Positions 8,459 through 18,034 are shown, numbered from the stretch's first letter. The stretch: 64,000 nucleotides of DNA from Nitrobacteraceae bacterium AZCC 2146 (GCA_036924855.1 JBAGRP010000001.1:1550001-1614000), one strand, 5' to 3'. Translations and numbers: made by a program. The notes: a model not told the origin generated them from the letters alone.

Positions 8459-9094
8459 ATGATGCAACTGATTACAGCTGATTACTACGGCGACTTCATC
8501 AATGAAATTGCCGAGATTCACCGTTTGCGGCACCGAGTTTTCAAAGAAAGGCTCGGCTGGGACGTTCAGGTCAGCGGCGATATGGAGGTCGATGAATTCG
8601 ATGCGCTTCGACCCGCTTATTTGCTGCAGCGAGCAACCAATGGCCGCCTCCAGGGTTGCGTAAGGTTGCTCCCTTCGACCGGCCCAACAATGTTGCGTGA
8701 CACTTTTCCGATACTCCTAGACGGCGCACCTGCGCCTGCTAGGCCGGCGATCTGGGAGAGCAGCCGCTTTGCGCTTGATACTGATGTTGACGAGCCGAAG
8801 ACGGTTCACGGTCTCGCCCACGCAACCTATGAGCTTTTCGCGGGCATGATCGAGTTCGGGATGTCGCGCCAGCTAAGCGATATAGTGACCGTCACCGACG
8901 CCCGAATGGAGCGAATATTACGCCGCGCGGGATGGCCTTTACGCCGAATCAGCGAGCCTCGGAGGATCGGAGCTACCCTAGCGGTTGCAGGTTATCTCAA
9001 TGTATCGATCGAGAGCCTTGCATCTATTCGCAACGCGGGGGGCATTCGAGGTCCCGTACTTTGGGCACCCGTTGCGGCAGCGGCCGCCGCCTAG
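8459..9094 (+). CDS. Acyl-homoserine-lactone synthase (LuxI family)
   Basis: A 211-residue autoinducer synthase that makes an acyl-homoserine lactone from S-adenosylmethionine and an acyl donor. The conserved N-terminal R..VF..RLGWDV (RLRHRVFKERLGWDVQ), then the acidic DEFD, the GCVRLLPSTGPTMLRDTFPILL segment and WESSRFALD are all present and in the right order. The start at 8459 has AGGAGG at ideal spacing. It lies downstream of luxR and its candidate lux box. The acyl-chain type cannot be read from the sequence. Confidence 0.92.
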   Translation: MMQLITADYYGDFINEIAEIHRLRHRVFKERLGWDVQVSGDMEVDEFDALRPAYLLQRATNGRLQGCVRLLPSTGPTMLRDTFPILLDGAPAPARPAIWESSRFALDTDVDEPKTVHGLAHATYELFAGMIEFGMSRQLSDIVTVTDARMERILRRAGWPLRRISEPRRIGATLAVAGYLNVSIESLASIRNAGGIRGPVLWAPVAAAAAA

Positions 9095-9226
9095 GAGGAG
9101 CCAGCGACGACTTCGCAAAGGGGATTGCGCACGAACGCGAGCGCAGGCCGCTTGCTCCCATCCTGGGCTTAGCTATCGGGCAGGATCTCTATATTTTGTC
9201 TAATGCGGTAGAGTAGGCATTGAAGC

Positions 9227-10180
9227 ATGATCACTGACACACGAAACGGCAGCCCGAACGTTCAGAGCGTCGCGTTGGCTATCAGCTTTCAGCATCTCCG
9301 GTATGCTATCGGAGCGGCGGACCACGGCAGTTTTCGACGGGCTGCCGAAATCTTATTCGTTCGGCAATCGACGCTCAGCCGCTGCATTCGCCAACTCGAG
9401 CACTCTGTTGGGATGACGGTGTTCGAACGATCAAGTGGCGGCGTGCAGGCAACTGAGGCGGGACGCAGTTTCTTGCGACTCGCCCGTTCTATCTTGGAGC
9501 AACTCGATTCGCTTCTCATCACGGCGCATCGCACCGGGCGCGGAGAAGCCGGGCGGCTCGCGATCGGTTTCTATACCTCGCTTTCAAGCGGTAATTTACG
9601 GGGAACACTCCTAGAGTTTAGGGAGCGGTTTCCGGAGATCGCGCTTAGTGTGATAGAGACTTCAAGGACTCGTCTTGTCACAGCGCTGCGCAACGGGGCC
9701 ATTGACGTTGCGATTGTGACCGGTGAAGCGCCGCTGCCTGACAGCAAGTCGTTCTCCCTCTGGAGTGAACGCATCTTGGTCGCCTTGCCGCAAGGTCATC
9801 GACTAGCCGCTAAAGACACCATTTACTGGACCGATCTAAAAGGCGAGACGCTTCTACTAAGCCAGCGTGACCCCGGCTCAGAAATTCACGACCTTCTAAC
9901 TGCCAGGCTCGTTTCACCGGGAGACCGGCCCACTATCGTACGCCATGATGTGAGCCGGGAGAGCATCAAGAGCCTCATTGGCGCTGGCTTCGGCATTGGA
10001 CTAACACTGGAAGCTTCTCTCGGCGCGAACTTCATGGGAGTCGTTCATCGGGAAGTGCGCGACGGGACCGGCCCCGTCCGGATAGGCCATTCGGCAAGCT
10101 GGCGAGTGGATAACGAGAATCCTGCATTGTCGGGATTTCTTGACCTACTGGGAAGACGCTATCCCTCGCCATCGGCCTGA
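9227..10180 (+). CDS. LysR-family transcriptional regulator
   Basis: A 317-residue LysR-type regulator. The N-terminal helix-turn-helix (about residues 20-80) reads FQHLRYAIGAADHGSFRRAAEILFVRQSTLSRCIRQLEHSVGMTVFER. The co-inducer-binding domain starts near LAIGFYTSLSSGNLRGTLLEFRERFPEIALSV and continues to the end. Its 3' end overlaps the convergent DUF2274 gene by 22 bp, marking the junction with the conjugation operon. The target and ligand are unknown. An adjacent divergent partner, usual for LysR regulators, is not evident; luxI lies upstream in the same direction. Confidence 0.88.
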   Translation: MITDTRNGSPNVQSVALAISFQHLRYAIGAADHGSFRRAAEILFVRQSTLSRCIRQLEHSVGMTVFERSSGGVQATEAGRSFLRLARSILEQLDSLLITAHRTGRGEAGRLAIGFYTSLSSGNLRGTLLEFRERFPEIALSVIETSRTRLVTALRNGAIDVAIVTGEAPLPDSKSFSLWSERILVALPQGHRLAAKDTIYWTDLKGETLLLSQRDPGSEIHDLLTARLVSPGDRPTIVRHDVSRESIKSLIGAGFGIGLTLEASLGANFMGVVHREVRDGTGPVRIGHSASWRVDNENPALSGFLDLLGRRYPSPSA

Positions 10181-10395
10181 CTTTTGCGGCGAGCCTTTGC
10201 GAAGGCACGATCCGTTGTCATGAAGCGCGCAAGCATAGGCGCAACCAGTTTCAGCGGATCCGGGATTGGCTGTCCGGTTTCGCGCGCAAGTACCTCGGCG
10301 TATGCAAGCAGATCGCGATGCACGAGCGCGGGGAATTCAATCGTCAGCTTCACGGGTTTGTCGTCAGCGATAGCGCCGAGCTTGAGCCTTGCCAT
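10159..10395 (-). CDS. DUF2274 protein, last gene of trb operon
   Basis: A 78-residue protein with the DUF2274 pattern: MARLKLGAIADDKPVKLTIEFPALVHRDLLAYAEVLARETGQ followed by LVAPMLARFMTTDRAFAKAR. Proteins of this family are commonly encoded directly after trbI in ICE and plasmid conjugation operons of proteobacteria, as here (10 bp gap). A ribbon-helix-helix-like fold is likely from length and pattern. Its role is not established. Confidence 0.8.
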   Translation of the reverse strand: MARLKLGAIADDKPVKLTIEFPALVHRDLLAYAEVLARETGQPIPDPLKLVAPMLARFMTTDRAFAKARRKSQADGEG

Positions 10396-10405
10396 ATTTA
10401 TGTCC

Positions 10406-11629
10406 TCACCCTTTGTATGGTTCGAGCACGAGGTCGCGATTGACGATCACACGCACCGGGAAACCAGGCCTAATTGTCAGCGTCGGTTGAATGTTGAGAT
10501 TGCGCTGAACGACCTTCTGTCCGGTCTGGTTCAAGCTGTCGCTGGATCCGCGGCGGAGCGCCTGGATGATGTCGCCATTATTGCCGGTATCGGAGCCCGC
10601 TCCGAGTTCACTCCCAACGCCAAGCAAGGTCGACAGCAAAGCGGCCTTGAACAACTCGCCCCAATGATTGTCGACCTGATCTTCAAGTCCGGCATAGCCA
10701 GCTGTGTCGGCTCCGGGCTGGCGTTCCAGCACGATCGAACGACCGTTCGGCATGATCAGGCGGGTCCAAACCAACAGCACACGTGACTGACCGAACGAAA
10801 CCTGGCTGTCGTAAACGCCAATCAGTCTCGTCCCTTGCGGGACAAGAAGGAAGCGTCCCGTTGGGCTGTCATAGACATTCTCGGTCACCTGGGCGGTGAT
10901 CTGGCCCGGCAGATCCGAGCGGATTCCGGTAATGAGCGACGCCGGGATGATATTGCCTGCCTGTACCACGTAGGACGATGCCGGCGCGGCGATTCGATCC
11001 GGGCTCGTGGTACGGCGATCGACGGATGCGTTGACGAAGGCCAGCTTACGGTCTTGCCCGTTCTGCGCGAGCGTCTCGTCGACCGAGGATTGGACCGGTT
11101 GACCCGGCTGGCTCGGCGTAACCGCCGAGGAATCAGTCGAAGCAGGTTGGATTGGCGGCACCGCCAACTCGCGAATACTGGTCAAGGCAAACAGCTTGCT
11201 CAGGCGAGCCGCTTCGATCTCCTGCCCAATGCGTTGCTGCTCCGCGTCGATGGCAGGTACGGTCGCTGAAGGCGCGTTTTGCGCGTTCAAGATCGGACGG
11301 CCGAGATCGCCTGGTAGAGCCGGTCCAAGCGGCGGTGCCTGGCGCGGCACACCGGCATAGTCGCGCGGTAGACCGGTCAGTCCGTCGGCGACATTGTGAT
11401 GGTCGGTGGTGTAGAGCTCGGAAGGCGCTGTCGAGCGCGAGCGGTTGTTCTGCAGCGCCCACAGCACCGCACCTGATATCGCAACCAGCCCGATTGCAGC
11501 TCCACCCGCCAGCACCTTGCGTGACAGCCTGGTCACACGTGGACGTTCGGCGCGCAGTCGCATCGACGCCGCCCCCTCTGAATGATTGTCACCTCCCGGG
11601 CGAATGTCGGGCTCCGGCTCCAGACTCAC
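10406..11629 (-). CDS. trbI: Conjugal transfer protein TrbI (VirB10-like)
   Basis: A 407-residue VirB10/TrbI protein, the energy-sensing scaffold linking the inner and outer membrane of a type IV secretion channel. A single transmembrane helix (about 40-60, VLAGGAAIGLVAISGAVLWAL) is followed by a proline-rich periplasmic linker. The C-terminal beta-barrel domain includes IIPASLITGIRSDLPGQITAQVTENVYDSPTGRFLLVPQGTRLIGVYDS and ends with GFPVRVIVNRDLVLEPY. It starts with GTG at 11629, which overlaps the trbG stop (GTGA), so translation is probably coupled. Confidence 0.92.
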   Translation of the reverse strand: MSLEPEPDIRPGGDNHSEGAASMRLRAERPRVTRLSRKVLAGGAAIGLVAISGAVLWALQNNRSRSTAPSELYTTDHHNVADGLTGLPRDYAGVPRQAPPLGPALPGDLGRPILNAQNAPSATVPAIDAEQQRIGQEIEAARLSKLFALTSIRELAVPPIQPASTDSSAVTPSQPGQPVQSSVDETLAQNGQDRKLAFVNASVDRRTTSPDRIAAPASSYVVQAGNIIPASLITGIRSDLPGQITAQVTENVYDSPTGRFLLVPQGTRLIGVYDSQVSFGQSRVLLVWTRLIMPNGRSIVLERQPGADTAGYAGLEDQVDNHWGELFKAALLSTLLGVGSELGAGSDTGNNGDIIQALRRGSSDSLNQTGQKVVQRNLNIQPTLTIRPGFPVRVIVNRDLVLEPYKG

Positions 11630-12624
11630 CGCAGCCTCCCGTCGGTGCGGCTGATGCGGACGGTCTGCTGATGTTCACCTCCCATACGGAGCTCAGCCGC
11701 GGCGAACAGTCGGTCCACAATGTAATAGTTCTGCCTCACGCGATAATTGACGAGCTGACCATCGCCCTCCGGCCCGATGACGAACAATGGCGGCGCCTCA
11801 CCCTGCGCAATCCCGCTGGGCATCTCGATATAGACCTTGGACCCGTCGTCGAATGCGGAGACCGGGCGCCACGGCGGGTTGTCGCCTTCAATCGCGTAGC
11901 GAAACCGCAATCGCGAGATATCAACACCCTCAACAATGGGTGTGGCGGCCTCGGCGCCCGCATTCTGGCGGCGCAGCGCAATCAGTTGGTCCTGCGGATA
12001 TTGCCAGGAGACCGACGCCATGTAGGTCTTTTCCGCGGAGCGAAGCTCGAGGAGATAGGTGCGCCGGTCGGTATTGATCACGAGATTGGAGACGAGGTCA
12101 GGCCGCGTCGGTTTGACCAAGATGTGGATGCGTTTGGTCGGACCTGCCCCACTCTCGGTGTCGCCGATGATCCAGCGCACCGTATCCCCGGCCGCGACCG
12201 GGCCGGAGCCGACAAGTTGCTCGCCCTCCTGCAAGGCGACGTCCGTCACCTGCCCCGGCGCCGCATAGACCTGATAAAGCGCGCCCGACGAGAACGGATA
12301 GACCTGCACTGCGTTGATGTAGCCGTTGCGAGTAGGCTGCACGCGGGCCGCGGCATTGGCTTTCTCGACCCGTTTGCGCGGATCGCCAGGCTCCGGTTTC
12401 GAAGGCACGCCATGCAGCGGCTTGAGTTGACCAGGAAGCGGCAACAGCTTTGGCAATTCGACGACCTCGACCGGCTTGGGCGGATCGGCGAGTTGCACGG
12501 CCGGCTCCGCGTCGTCATAGGAGATATTCGGAGGAGGCTTTAGCGGAACAGCGCAGCCGGCAAGCGCGGAAACCGAAAAAAGCAGAACCGGCAATGCGGT
12601 TTTGCGAATGGAAGATGATCTCAT
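11626..12624 (-). CDS. trbG: Conjugal transfer protein TrbG (VirB9-like)
   Basis: A 332-residue outer-membrane-complex protein of the type IV secretion channel. The N-terminus has a lipoprotein signal with the lipobox SALAGC (about 20-25). The VirB9-like domains follow (GYINAVQVYPFSSGALYQVYAAPGQVTDVALQEGEQL and the C-terminal FVIGPEGDGQLVNYRVRQNYYIVDRLF). It overlaps trbF upstream (ATGA) and trbI downstream (GTGA). As in VirB7/VirB9/VirB10 complexes it should pair with TrbI. Confidence 0.92.
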   Translation of the reverse strand: MRSSSIRKTALPVLLFSVSALAGCAVPLKPPPNISYDDAEPAVQLADPPKPVEVVELPKLLPLPGQLKPLHGVPSKPEPGDPRKRVEKANAAARVQPTRNGYINAVQVYPFSSGALYQVYAAPGQVTDVALQEGEQLVGSGPVAAGDTVRWIIGDTESGAGPTKRIHILVKPTRPDLVSNLVINTDRRTYLLELRSAEKTYMASVSWQYPQDQLIALRRQNAGAEAATPIVEGVDISRLRFRYAIEGDNPPWRPVSAFDDGSKVYIEMPSGIAQGEAPPLFVIGPEGDGQLVNYRVRQNYYIVDRLFAAAELRMGGEHQQTVRISRTDGRLR

Positions 12625-13304
12625 TGCCCCAGCTCCTTCGACCAGTTGATGGCGTTGACGTAGACCCCAAGAGGATTCTTGCGCAGGCGATCGGCATCGC
12701 GCGGCGTATCGATCACGACGGTGAGGATCGCGGTCCAGCGCTCGGTCGCGCTCAGGCTACCGTTCTCGTAAGAGCGTTGGATCCAGGCGACCCGGAACGA
12801 GGTCGGTGAAGCGCGGATGACGCTGGTGACCTCGACGGAAATCTGCAGCTTGCCCAGATTGGCAAAGGGATCGTTGGTCCGCGCATAATCGTTGAGCGCG
12901 GCGGCGCCGCGGTCTGTGGTAAAGTCATAGGCGCGCAGCCAGTCCTGGCGCAGCACGATGCCGTCAGCTGGCAATCCGCGCACGTCCTCGATAAAGCGCG
13001 CCAGGTGGAATGCGATCTGCGGATCGGTCGGCTGATAGCTGCCATCGGCCGGCGCCACGGCCTGGGCCTGACCGAGGTGATCGACCTGCACCACCCAGGG
13101 CGTCACCGAGCCGCGAAGAGACAGCCAGACCAAGCCTGACGCGAGGCCGCCGGACAGCATCAAACAGCCAAACGCCATCAACCGCCAGTTCTTGGCCTGA
13201 ACGCGGGCCGAGCCGATGCGCTCATCCCAGACTTGTGCCGCCTTCTGATAGGGGGTTTCGGGCTCAGGCATGCGTCCGTAACGGACGGAGGAACGTTTGA
13301 ACAT
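12621..13304 (-). CDS. trbF: Conjugal transfer protein TrbF (VirB8-like)
   Basis: A 227-residue bitopic inner-membrane protein of the VirB8/TrbF family. A cytoplasmic N-terminus (ETPYQKAAQVWDERIGSARVQAKNWR) is followed by one transmembrane helix (about 44-65) and a periplasmic NTF2-like domain ending NPLGVYVNAINWSKELGQ, the classic family C-terminus. It acts in assembly of the secretion channel. Its ATG overlaps the trbL stop by one base and its stop overlaps the trbG start. Confidence 0.92.
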   Translation of the reverse strand: MFKRSSVRYGRMPEPETPYQKAAQVWDERIGSARVQAKNWRLMAFGCLMLSGGLASGLVWLSLRGSVTPWVVQVDHLGQAQAVAPADGSYQPTDPQIAFHLARFIEDVRGLPADGIVLRQDWLRAYDFTTDRGAAALNDYARTNDPFANLGKLQISVEVTSVIRASPTSFRVAWIQRSYENGSLSATERWTAILTVVIDTPRDADRLRKNPLGVYVNAINWSKELGQ

Positions 13305-14494
13305 CAGCTTTCACCTTCGGAGAGATCGACGGACGCACCGCCACCCGCATGATCGGCGGAGCGAACGGAATGGGTTGCCGCGGAGGCACCGTGGCTCATG
13401 GTCTGCGCGCGCTTCATACGTGTTGCCCAGGCTGGCGGCCCACTGGCGGAAGGTGACCCACTGGAAGCTGCGCCCTGCCCTACTTCACCAGCACTCGACG
13501 CTGCTGCTCCCGCAGTACGACGGAGAGGGCTCGCGATATTTGAAGCGGCGGCGAAAACTGACGCACTGCCTCGGGCCGCGCCAGCTAGTGCTCCACCTGC
13601 AGCTCCCGCAGCGAGCCCGGCACCAGCCACGCCCGCGGCGACCACTCCACCCGCAGCGACACCGGTCCCGATTGCGGCGCCAGCACCGAGTTGCGGACCT
13701 CCGGAGACAATGCCGTTGGCGATACCGGGGCCGAAAATGCCGAGGCCCAACAGAGAAAGCGCCGCCAACACCATGGACATGGCACTTTCGATGGTCGGCT
13801 GATTGCCCCCGAATCCCGTCGTAAACTGAGAGAATAAAGTCGAGCCGATACCGACGATGACGGCGAGCACCAGAACCTTGACGCCCGACGAGATGACATT
13901 GCCGAGCACCCGTTCTGCGGCGAACGCCGTCTTGCCGAACAGGCCGAACGGGATCAGCACGAAGCCAGCCAGCGTGGTCAGCTTGAACTCGATCAGGGTG
14001 ACAAAGAGCTGAATTGCCAAGATGAAGAAAGCCAGCAGCACCACAATCCAGGCGAACAACAGCACCACGATCTGCACGAAGTTCTCGAAAAAGCTGATGT
14101 ATCCCATCAGGCCAGAGATCGAATCGAGGATCGGACGTCCGGCGTCGATCCCTACCTGTGCGACGCGACCAGGGCTCAGGAGATCCGAGGTGGACATGCC
14201 GGTACCGGACGCCTTGAGGCCAAGCCCGGCAAAACTCTCGAAGATAATGCGAGCCAGATTGTTCCAGTTACCGATCAGGTAGGCGAACACGCCGACGAAC
14301 AGCGTCTTCTTCGCCAGTCGGGCAATGATGTCCTCGTCCGCTGCCCAGCTCCAGAATAGGGCCGCGAGAGTGATGTCGATTGCTGCAAGAGTTGTGGCGA
14401 GGAATGCCACCTCACCGCTGAGCAACCCGAAGCCTGAATCGATATAACTGGTGAAGACCGAGAGAAAGCTGTCGATGACGCCGGTACCGCCCAT
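13304..14494 (-). CDS. trbL: Conjugal transfer protein TrbL (VirB6-like)
   Basis: A 396-residue polytopic inner-membrane protein of the VirB6/TrbL family. The frame is open to 14644, but the start at 14494 (MGGTGVIDSFLSVFTSYIDSG) is right because it overlaps the upstream stop as TGATG and gives the expected family N-terminus. About six transmembrane segments lie between residues 30 and 270. The C-terminal third is a low-complexity Ala/Gly/Ser-rich tail. It forms part of the inner-membrane DNA channel. Confidence 0.9.
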   Translation of the reverse strand: MGGTGVIDSFLSVFTSYIDSGFGLLSGEVAFLATTLAAIDITLAALFWSWAADEDIIARLAKKTLFVGVFAYLIGNWNNLARIIFESFAGLGLKASGTGMSTSDLLSPGRVAQVGIDAGRPILDSISGLMGYISFFENFVQIVVLLFAWIVVLLAFFILAIQLFVTLIEFKLTTLAGFVLIPFGLFGKTAFAAERVLGNVISSGVKVLVLAVIVGIGSTLFSQFTTGFGGNQPTIESAMSMVLAALSLLGLGIFGPGIANGIVSGGPQLGAGAAIGTGVAAGGVVAAGVAGAGLAAGAAGGALAGAARGSASVFAAASNIASPLRRTAGAAASSAGEVGQGAASSGSPSASGPPAWATRMKRAQTMSHGASAATHSVRSADHAGGGASVDLSEGES

Positions 14495-14865
14495 CAGCGT
14501 GCCTCGCCCTGTTGAGGTTCGACTTCGCGTGGCAAGACCCGGTCTTGGTTCTTCACCGGCGCAGCGGGCGCATTCAGAACCGGATCGATTGACGATTGCG
14601 GAGGTCTCTCTGCGCCAAAGAACCGACGACGGTTCTCGGCCCATACGCGCCGGCAGGTCTCGAGCGCAGCGGCTTCATCTGATGTGATCGTTCGGCAGCG
14701 TGCGAGCTCGTGGACAAGTCCCTGCGCGTCGCCGTGCTCAAGCGGTGCAGGAAGGACGGCCTGTTCGCTATGCCGGCTCCGCACGATCGTTAATGCGGCG
14801 ATCAACACGACAAAGCTGACGGCTGCGATCCGCGCGAGCTGACGAGGTGTGAGGTGCGGTATCAT
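14494..14865 (-). CDS. trbK: Putative entry-exclusion protein TrbK (alternate type)
   Basis: A 123-residue protein with an N-terminal membrane anchor (about 10-28, ARIAAVSFVVLIAALTIV). A conserved Cys-containing segment follows, HELARCRTITSDEAAALETCRRVWAENRRRFFG, typical of the TrbK-alt family found between trbJ and trbL in alphaproteobacterial elements. TrbK proteins reduce uptake of a second copy of the element by cells that already carry it. The C-terminal tail is variable. It overlaps trbL by one base and abuts trbJ. Confidence 0.82.
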   Translation of the reverse strand: MIPHLTPRQLARIAAVSFVVLIAALTIVRSRHSEQAVLPAPLEHGDAQGLVHELARCRTITSDEAAALETCRRVWAENRRRFFGAERPPQSSIDPVLNAPAAPVKNQDRVLPREVEPQQGEAR

Positions 14866-15596
14866 TAGTGGAACATCTGAACAGTAGTGGGCTGGTAGCC
14901 GACGCCAGGTGTCAGGAAGCGACGGAGCTGCTCCCTGCCTTGGTCCTGTGCAGCGGTGCGTTGGGCCGTTTCCAAACTCTGTGCCCGACCTTGAGCGGCG
15001 ACGGTCGCAGTCAGATCGGCAAGTTGCTGAGCCTGCAGGGCCATCAACTGGTTACCAGCTTGCGTCGCCTGTAGCGCACCGGTCGCCGACTGGCTCGACG
15101 TCACCAGCGCAGACGTCTGAGTGCGGTTGGTATCGAGATTGCCGACAACACCGGCTTGAACCTTGAGCGCGTCCTGAAGTGCGGCGACTGAAGTCTGCCA
15201 GCGGGACTGCGCGTTTGATATCAGCGCCTGGTTGGATACGGATGCCGATGCCGGCGCGTAAGTCGTGGAAAAGGCGTTGTTGATCTGCTGGACGTCGTAG
15301 GCGATCCGCTGGGCCTGGTTCAGAAGCTGTTGGGTGCGCTGGATTGACTGCTGAAGCTGCTGCAATGACGAAAACGGCAGGTTGGCGAGGTTTCGCGCCT
15401 GGTTGATCAGCATCTGGGCTTGATTCTGCAGCGACGTGATCTGGTTGTTGATCTGCTGCAGCGCCCGAGCGGCAGTAAGTACGTTCTGCGCGTAGTTGTT
15501 CGGGTCGAACACCACAACCTGCGCCGAAGAGGGGGTAGCCGCTGCGACGATGGAGATTGCGATGGCGCTCGCCGCCACGAGATGACGGATGCTCAT
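14865..15596 (-). CDS. trbJ: Conjugal transfer protein TrbJ (VirB5-like)
   Basis: A 243-residue secreted protein with a cleavable signal peptide (MSIRHLVAASAIAISIVAAATPSSA, about 1-25). A long glutamine-rich alpha-helical region follows (NVLTAARALQQINNQITSLQNQAQML and repeats of this kind), as in VirB5/TrbJ minor pilus proteins. The start overlaps the trbE stop (ATGA). It probably sits at the pilus tip or base in the periplasm. Confidence 0.92.
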   Translation of the reverse strand: MSIRHLVAASAIAISIVAAATPSSAQVVVFDPNNYAQNVLTAARALQQINNQITSLQNQAQMLINQARNLANLPFSSLQQLQQSIQRTQQLLNQAQRIAYDVQQINNAFSTTYAPASASVSNQALISNAQSRWQTSVAALQDALKVQAGVVGNLDTNRTQTSALVTSSQSATGALQATQAGNQLMALQAQQLADLTATVAAQGRAQSLETAQRTAAQDQGREQLRRFLTPGVGYQPTTVQMFH

Positions 15597-18034
15597 GACA
15601 GTGATCCTCCAGCCGAGAGATTTGGGATGATGTCAGCAGCCCACCCGACGCCGCGGTGAGCGAGCCAGCCGGCAACGAAACTATCGCGGCCATGTTGGGC
15701 GAGGACCTTTTCGATCGCTGCGTGATCGGACTTGGACGAGGCGGCAGTAAAAGCCAGCGCGACCTTGCCGAGACCGAGTTCAAACAGTCGATTGCCGCGC
15801 CGCGATTGGCAGTAATAATCGCGTTTCGGCGTTGCCCGAGCGAGGATCTCGATCTGGCGGTCGTTCAAGCCGAAGCGGCGATAAATAGCGGTTATTTGGG
15901 GCTCGATCGCGCGCTCGTTCGGCAGGAACAGCCGCGTCGGACAACTCTCGATGATGGCCGGAGCGATGGCCGAACCATCGATGTCCGACAGGGATTGCGT
16001 AGCAAAAATGACCGACGCATTCTTCTTGCGCAGCGTCTTCAACCACTCGCGGAGCTGTCCCGCGAAGCCCTTGTCGTCGAGCGCAAGCCAGCCTTCATCG
16101 ACGATCAGCAGGGTCGGCCGCCCGTCGAGGCGGCCCTCAATCCGGTGGAAGAGATAGGCGAGTACCGCGGGCGCTGCAGCGGTCCCAATCAGACCCTCGG
16201 TTTCGAACGCCTGGACTTCGGCCTCGCCCAACCGTTCGGCCTCGGCGTCGAGCAGGCGACCATAGGGACCGCCCAAGCAATAAGGTTGTAGCGCCCGCTT
16301 CAGTCCCTGTGATTGCAGCAAGACCGACAGACCGGTCAGCGTGCGCTCGGCGATTGGTGCAGAAGCCAGTGATGACAGCGCGGACCAGAGATGGTCTTTT
16401 GCTTCCGGCGTGATGCTGATCTTTTCCCGCTCGAGGATGTTTGCGATCCATTCCGCTGCCCAGCCGCGTTCCGCCGCATCGTCGATCAAGGCCAGGGGCT
16501 GGAGCGCGACCGGTTCGCTCGCATCATCGGACAATGCGCCGCCGAGATCGTGCCAATCGCCATTCATCGCGAGTGCCGCGGCGCGGATAGAACCGCCGAA
16601 GTCGAACGCAAATATCTGGCTTCCCGCATAGCGCCGAAATTGCATCGCCATTAGCGCCAGCAGTACCGATTTGCCGGCGCCGGTCGGTCCCACCACCAGC
16701 GTATGTCCGACATCGCCGACATGCAGCGAGAAGCGGAACGGGGTTGAACCTTCGGTCTTGCCGAATAACAGAGGCGGTCCATCGAAATGCTCGTCGCGCA
16801 CAGGCCCGGCCCAAACCGCCGACAGCGGAATCATGTGGGCGAGATTGAGCGTCGAGACCGGGGGTTGGCGCACGTTGGCGTAGGCGTGTCCCGGAAGCGA
16901 GCCGAGCCAGGCTTCCACGGCGTTGACGCTCTCCGCCATACAGGTGAAGTCACGCCCCTGGATGACTTTCTCGACCAGCCGGAGCTTTTCGTCAGCAACC
17001 CGCGGGTCATCATCCCATACCGTTACTGTCGCGGTGATGAACGCCTGCCCGATCGCGTCTGATCCGAGCTCCTGCAGCGCGGCATCGGCGTCCATTGCTT
17101 TGTTATGGGCATCGGTGTCGACGAGCGCTGACGCTTCGTTAGTCATCACCTCCTTGAGGATTGCGGCGATCGATTTACGTTTGGCGAACCATTGGCGCCG
17201 AATCTTGACCAGCAGCCTGGTCGCGTCGGTCTTGTCGAGCATGATCGCGCGGGTCGACCACCGATAGGCGAAGGCCAGCCGATTGAGTTCGTCCAGAATC
17301 CCCGGCGTCGTGGCGGTCGGGAACCCGACTAGGGTGAGAACACGCAGATGCTTGTCACCGAGCGACGGCTCAAGACCTCCGGTCAACGGCTGGTCCGCCA
17401 GCAATGCATCGAGATACATCGGGATCTCGGGCACGCGAACGCGCTGGCGGTTGGTCGAGACGGTTGAATGGAGGTAGGTCAGCGTTTGCGTGTCATCGAG
17501 CCACCGGATCTCGGGCATGAAGCCCTCGACGAGTTGGAGAACGCGGTCGGTGCGATCGATAAAACCGCGCAAAACCTCGCGGGCATCCGCGCCTTCTTGG
17601 CGATCGCGTCCTTCGTAAAGAAAGCGCTCGGCCCGCGCGGCGTCTTCGGGTGGCGAGAGATAAAGGAAGGTGAGGAAATAGCTCGACTCGTAATGGGCAC
17701 CCTCCTCTTCGAATTCCTCCCGGCGTTCGAGGTCAACCAATGCTGAAGCCACATCGGGAAATTGACTTTGCGGATATCGGCCGGCCGCATGACGCTGCGC
17801 CTCAACGAAGACCGCCCAGCCCGAACCCAGCCGTCGGAATGCGTTGTTCAAGCGGCCGGCGACCCCGACCAGTTCGGCCGGCACCGCGGAATCCAGATCC
17901 GGACCACGAAACTTCGCGGTGCGCTGGAACGAACCGTCTTTGTTGAGGACCACTCCCTCATCGACCATTGCCGCCCAGGGCAAGAAATCTGCAAGTTGCG
18001 TAGTTGCTCGGCGATATTCTGCGAGGTTCATCAT
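15593..18034 (-). CDS. trbE: Conjugal transfer ATPase TrbE (VirB4-like)
   Basis: An 813-residue VirB4/TrbE ATPase that powers pilus and channel assembly at the inner membrane. The frame is open further upstream, but MMNLAEYRRATTQLADFLPW, starting just after the trbD stop, is the family N-terminus (ATG 18034, or 18031). The Walker A motif VVGPTGAGKS has its lysine near residue 455. Walker B LLIVDEGWLALDD and the later VIFATQSLSDID motif are present. Length is as expected for the family. Confidence 0.93.
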   Translation of the reverse strand: MMNLAEYRRATTQLADFLPWAAMVDEGVVLNKDGSFQRTAKFRGPDLDSAVPAELVGVAGRLNNAFRRLGSGWAVFVEAQRHAAGRYPQSQFPDVASALVDLERREEFEEEGAHYESSYFLTFLYLSPPEDAARAERFLYEGRDRQEGADAREVLRGFIDRTDRVLQLVEGFMPEIRWLDDTQTLTYLHSTVSTNRQRVRVPEIPMYLDALLADQPLTGGLEPSLGDKHLRVLTLVGFPTATTPGILDELNRLAFAYRWSTRAIMLDKTDATRLLVKIRRQWFAKRKSIAAILKEVMTNEASALVDTDAHNKAMDADAALQELGSDAIGQAFITATVTVWDDDPRVADEKLRLVEKVIQGRDFTCMAESVNAVEAWLGSLPGHAYANVRQPPVSTLNLAHMIPLSAVWAGPVRDEHFDGPPLLFGKTEGSTPFRFSLHVGDVGHTLVVGPTGAGKSVLLALMAMQFRRYAGSQIFAFDFGGSIRAAALAMNGDWHDLGGALSDDASEPVALQPLALIDDAAERGWAAEWIANILEREKISITPEAKDHLWSALSSLASAPIAERTLTGLSVLLQSQGLKRALQPYCLGGPYGRLLDAEAERLGEAEVQAFETEGLIGTAAAPAVLAYLFHRIEGRLDGRPTLLIVDEGWLALDDKGFAGQLREWLKTLRKKNASVIFATQSLSDIDGSAIAPAIIESCPTRLFLPNERAIEPQITAIYRRFGLNDRQIEILARATPKRDYYCQSRRGNRLFELGLGKVALAFTAASSKSDHAAIEKVLAQHGRDSFVAGWLAHRGVGWAADIIPNLSAGGSLS

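Noticed and set aside
13297..13824. Plus-strand frames across trbL, trbG and trbB (also 11152-12543 and 18589-19641)
   Set aside because: They are GC-rich antisense shadows of the well-supported trb genes and show no domain.
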